Shown piece by piece: positions 63,607 through 64,000 of a stretch of 64,000 nucleotides of DNA. Made by a program: the position numbers and the translations under genes. Source of the stretch: Trichostrongylus colubriformis. Its lineage: Eukaryota; Nematoda; Chromadorea; Rhabditida; Trichostrongylidae. Under the pieces are notes generated by a model. The model worked only from the letters and a program-made list of their open reading frames with translations, searched no databases and had not been told where the DNA came from. Numbering within the stretch: the stretch's first letter is position 1; every line of letters starts with the position of its first letter. The stretch spans positions 33,691,426 to 33,755,425 of the forward strand of contig OZ022256.1 in NCBI GenBank assembly GCA_963978905.1, given 5' to 3'.

Positions 63607-64000
63607 GTGAGGGAGTGGCTTGGCGTGCTCGAGTAAACCGTGGTGTATCTAAGTAAGCATTTCAATCCTTTCAATAATCTTTTACTGACTACCGCATAGC
63701 ACATTTCAGTACTATTAAGAATCTTGGGAAGCAATCACCGCAGGACTGGCTTCTGTGAACCGTGACATGACCTCGATTTCCAATCCGCTCAATGATCATC
63801 AACTTAAACGTATGGCCCATTCAATGCTCATGGATTCATCGTGAAGAGAGCTCCGTGCTCGTCTACTTTTGGGTAGTTTTGAACGTTGACTGTTGGAGAG
63901 GTTTGATGTGCGGTGGGAAACTGTGATATACCTCATTTAATCCATCACGTCATCATTTTTCGCGGATTTGATTTCAAGCCCATGTAGTGGTTCCTCCATA
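63607..64000. other. Window end, no further exon placed
   Basis: Contains a second exact copy of CGCATAGCACATTTCAGTAC followed by T at 63,693-63,713. Otherwise unassigned. Confidence 0.35.

Overview
The window is eukaryotic nuclear DNA, most likely from a rhabditid or strongylid (hookworm-like) nematode. The reasons are TTTCAG-type splice acceptors, several 57-67 nt introns beside multi-kilobase ones, a candidate trans-splice acceptor, nematode-style protein families (a CHK/DUF1679 kinase-like protein and a receptor L-domain protein), and a heavy load of mariner, Tc1-like, RTE-type and foldback elements. There is no bacterial operon structure, CRISPR array or rRNA.

Two genes can be assembled from exons with matching splice phases. 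A five-finger zinc-finger gene on the minus strand (about 35.3 kb down to 27.4 kb) carries a PVDLS motif, the type bound by the CtBP co-repressor, and its finger array resembles PRDM14. A CHK kinase-like gene on the plus strand (46,652-62,724, ten exons, 429 codons plus stop) has HGE where the family normally has HGD. A smaller minus-strand receptor L-domain gene or gene fragment lies at 3.7-4.1 kb. A possible first exon of another gene begins at 63,471 near the right edge. A few isolated ORFs are listed with low confidence.

Layout. 1-1.1 kb: part of a long repeat. 1.9-4.2 kb: small foldback, dispersed repeat, L-domain gene. 4.6-9.3 kb: cluster of three mariner elements, one carrying a nested foldback with a 9-bp target duplication. 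9.7-14.9 kb: dispersed repeat, Penelope-like endonuclease relic, foldback, a 1.2-kb long-TIR element and a Tc1-like relic. 16.5-17.6 kb: a foldback whose two arms each hold a 72-nt tRNA-like sequence, then two perfect hairpins. 18.3-19.6 kb: RTE-type reverse transcriptase relic. 20.0-23.0 kb: a long inverted repeat built partly of ~145-bp tandem units. 27.4-35.3 kb: zinc-finger gene with a mariner and a foldback in its large intron. 38.2-41.3 kb: a 420-bp foldback and an internally deleted mariner. 46.6-62.7 kb: CHK gene, each of whose long introns contains at least one foldback, MITE or dispersed repeat.

The genes show no sign of acting together. The dominant theme is transposon and inverted-repeat activity around two large-intron genes. 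Exon boundaries were read by eye from splice consensus and phase; homology calls rest on motif recognition, with no database search.
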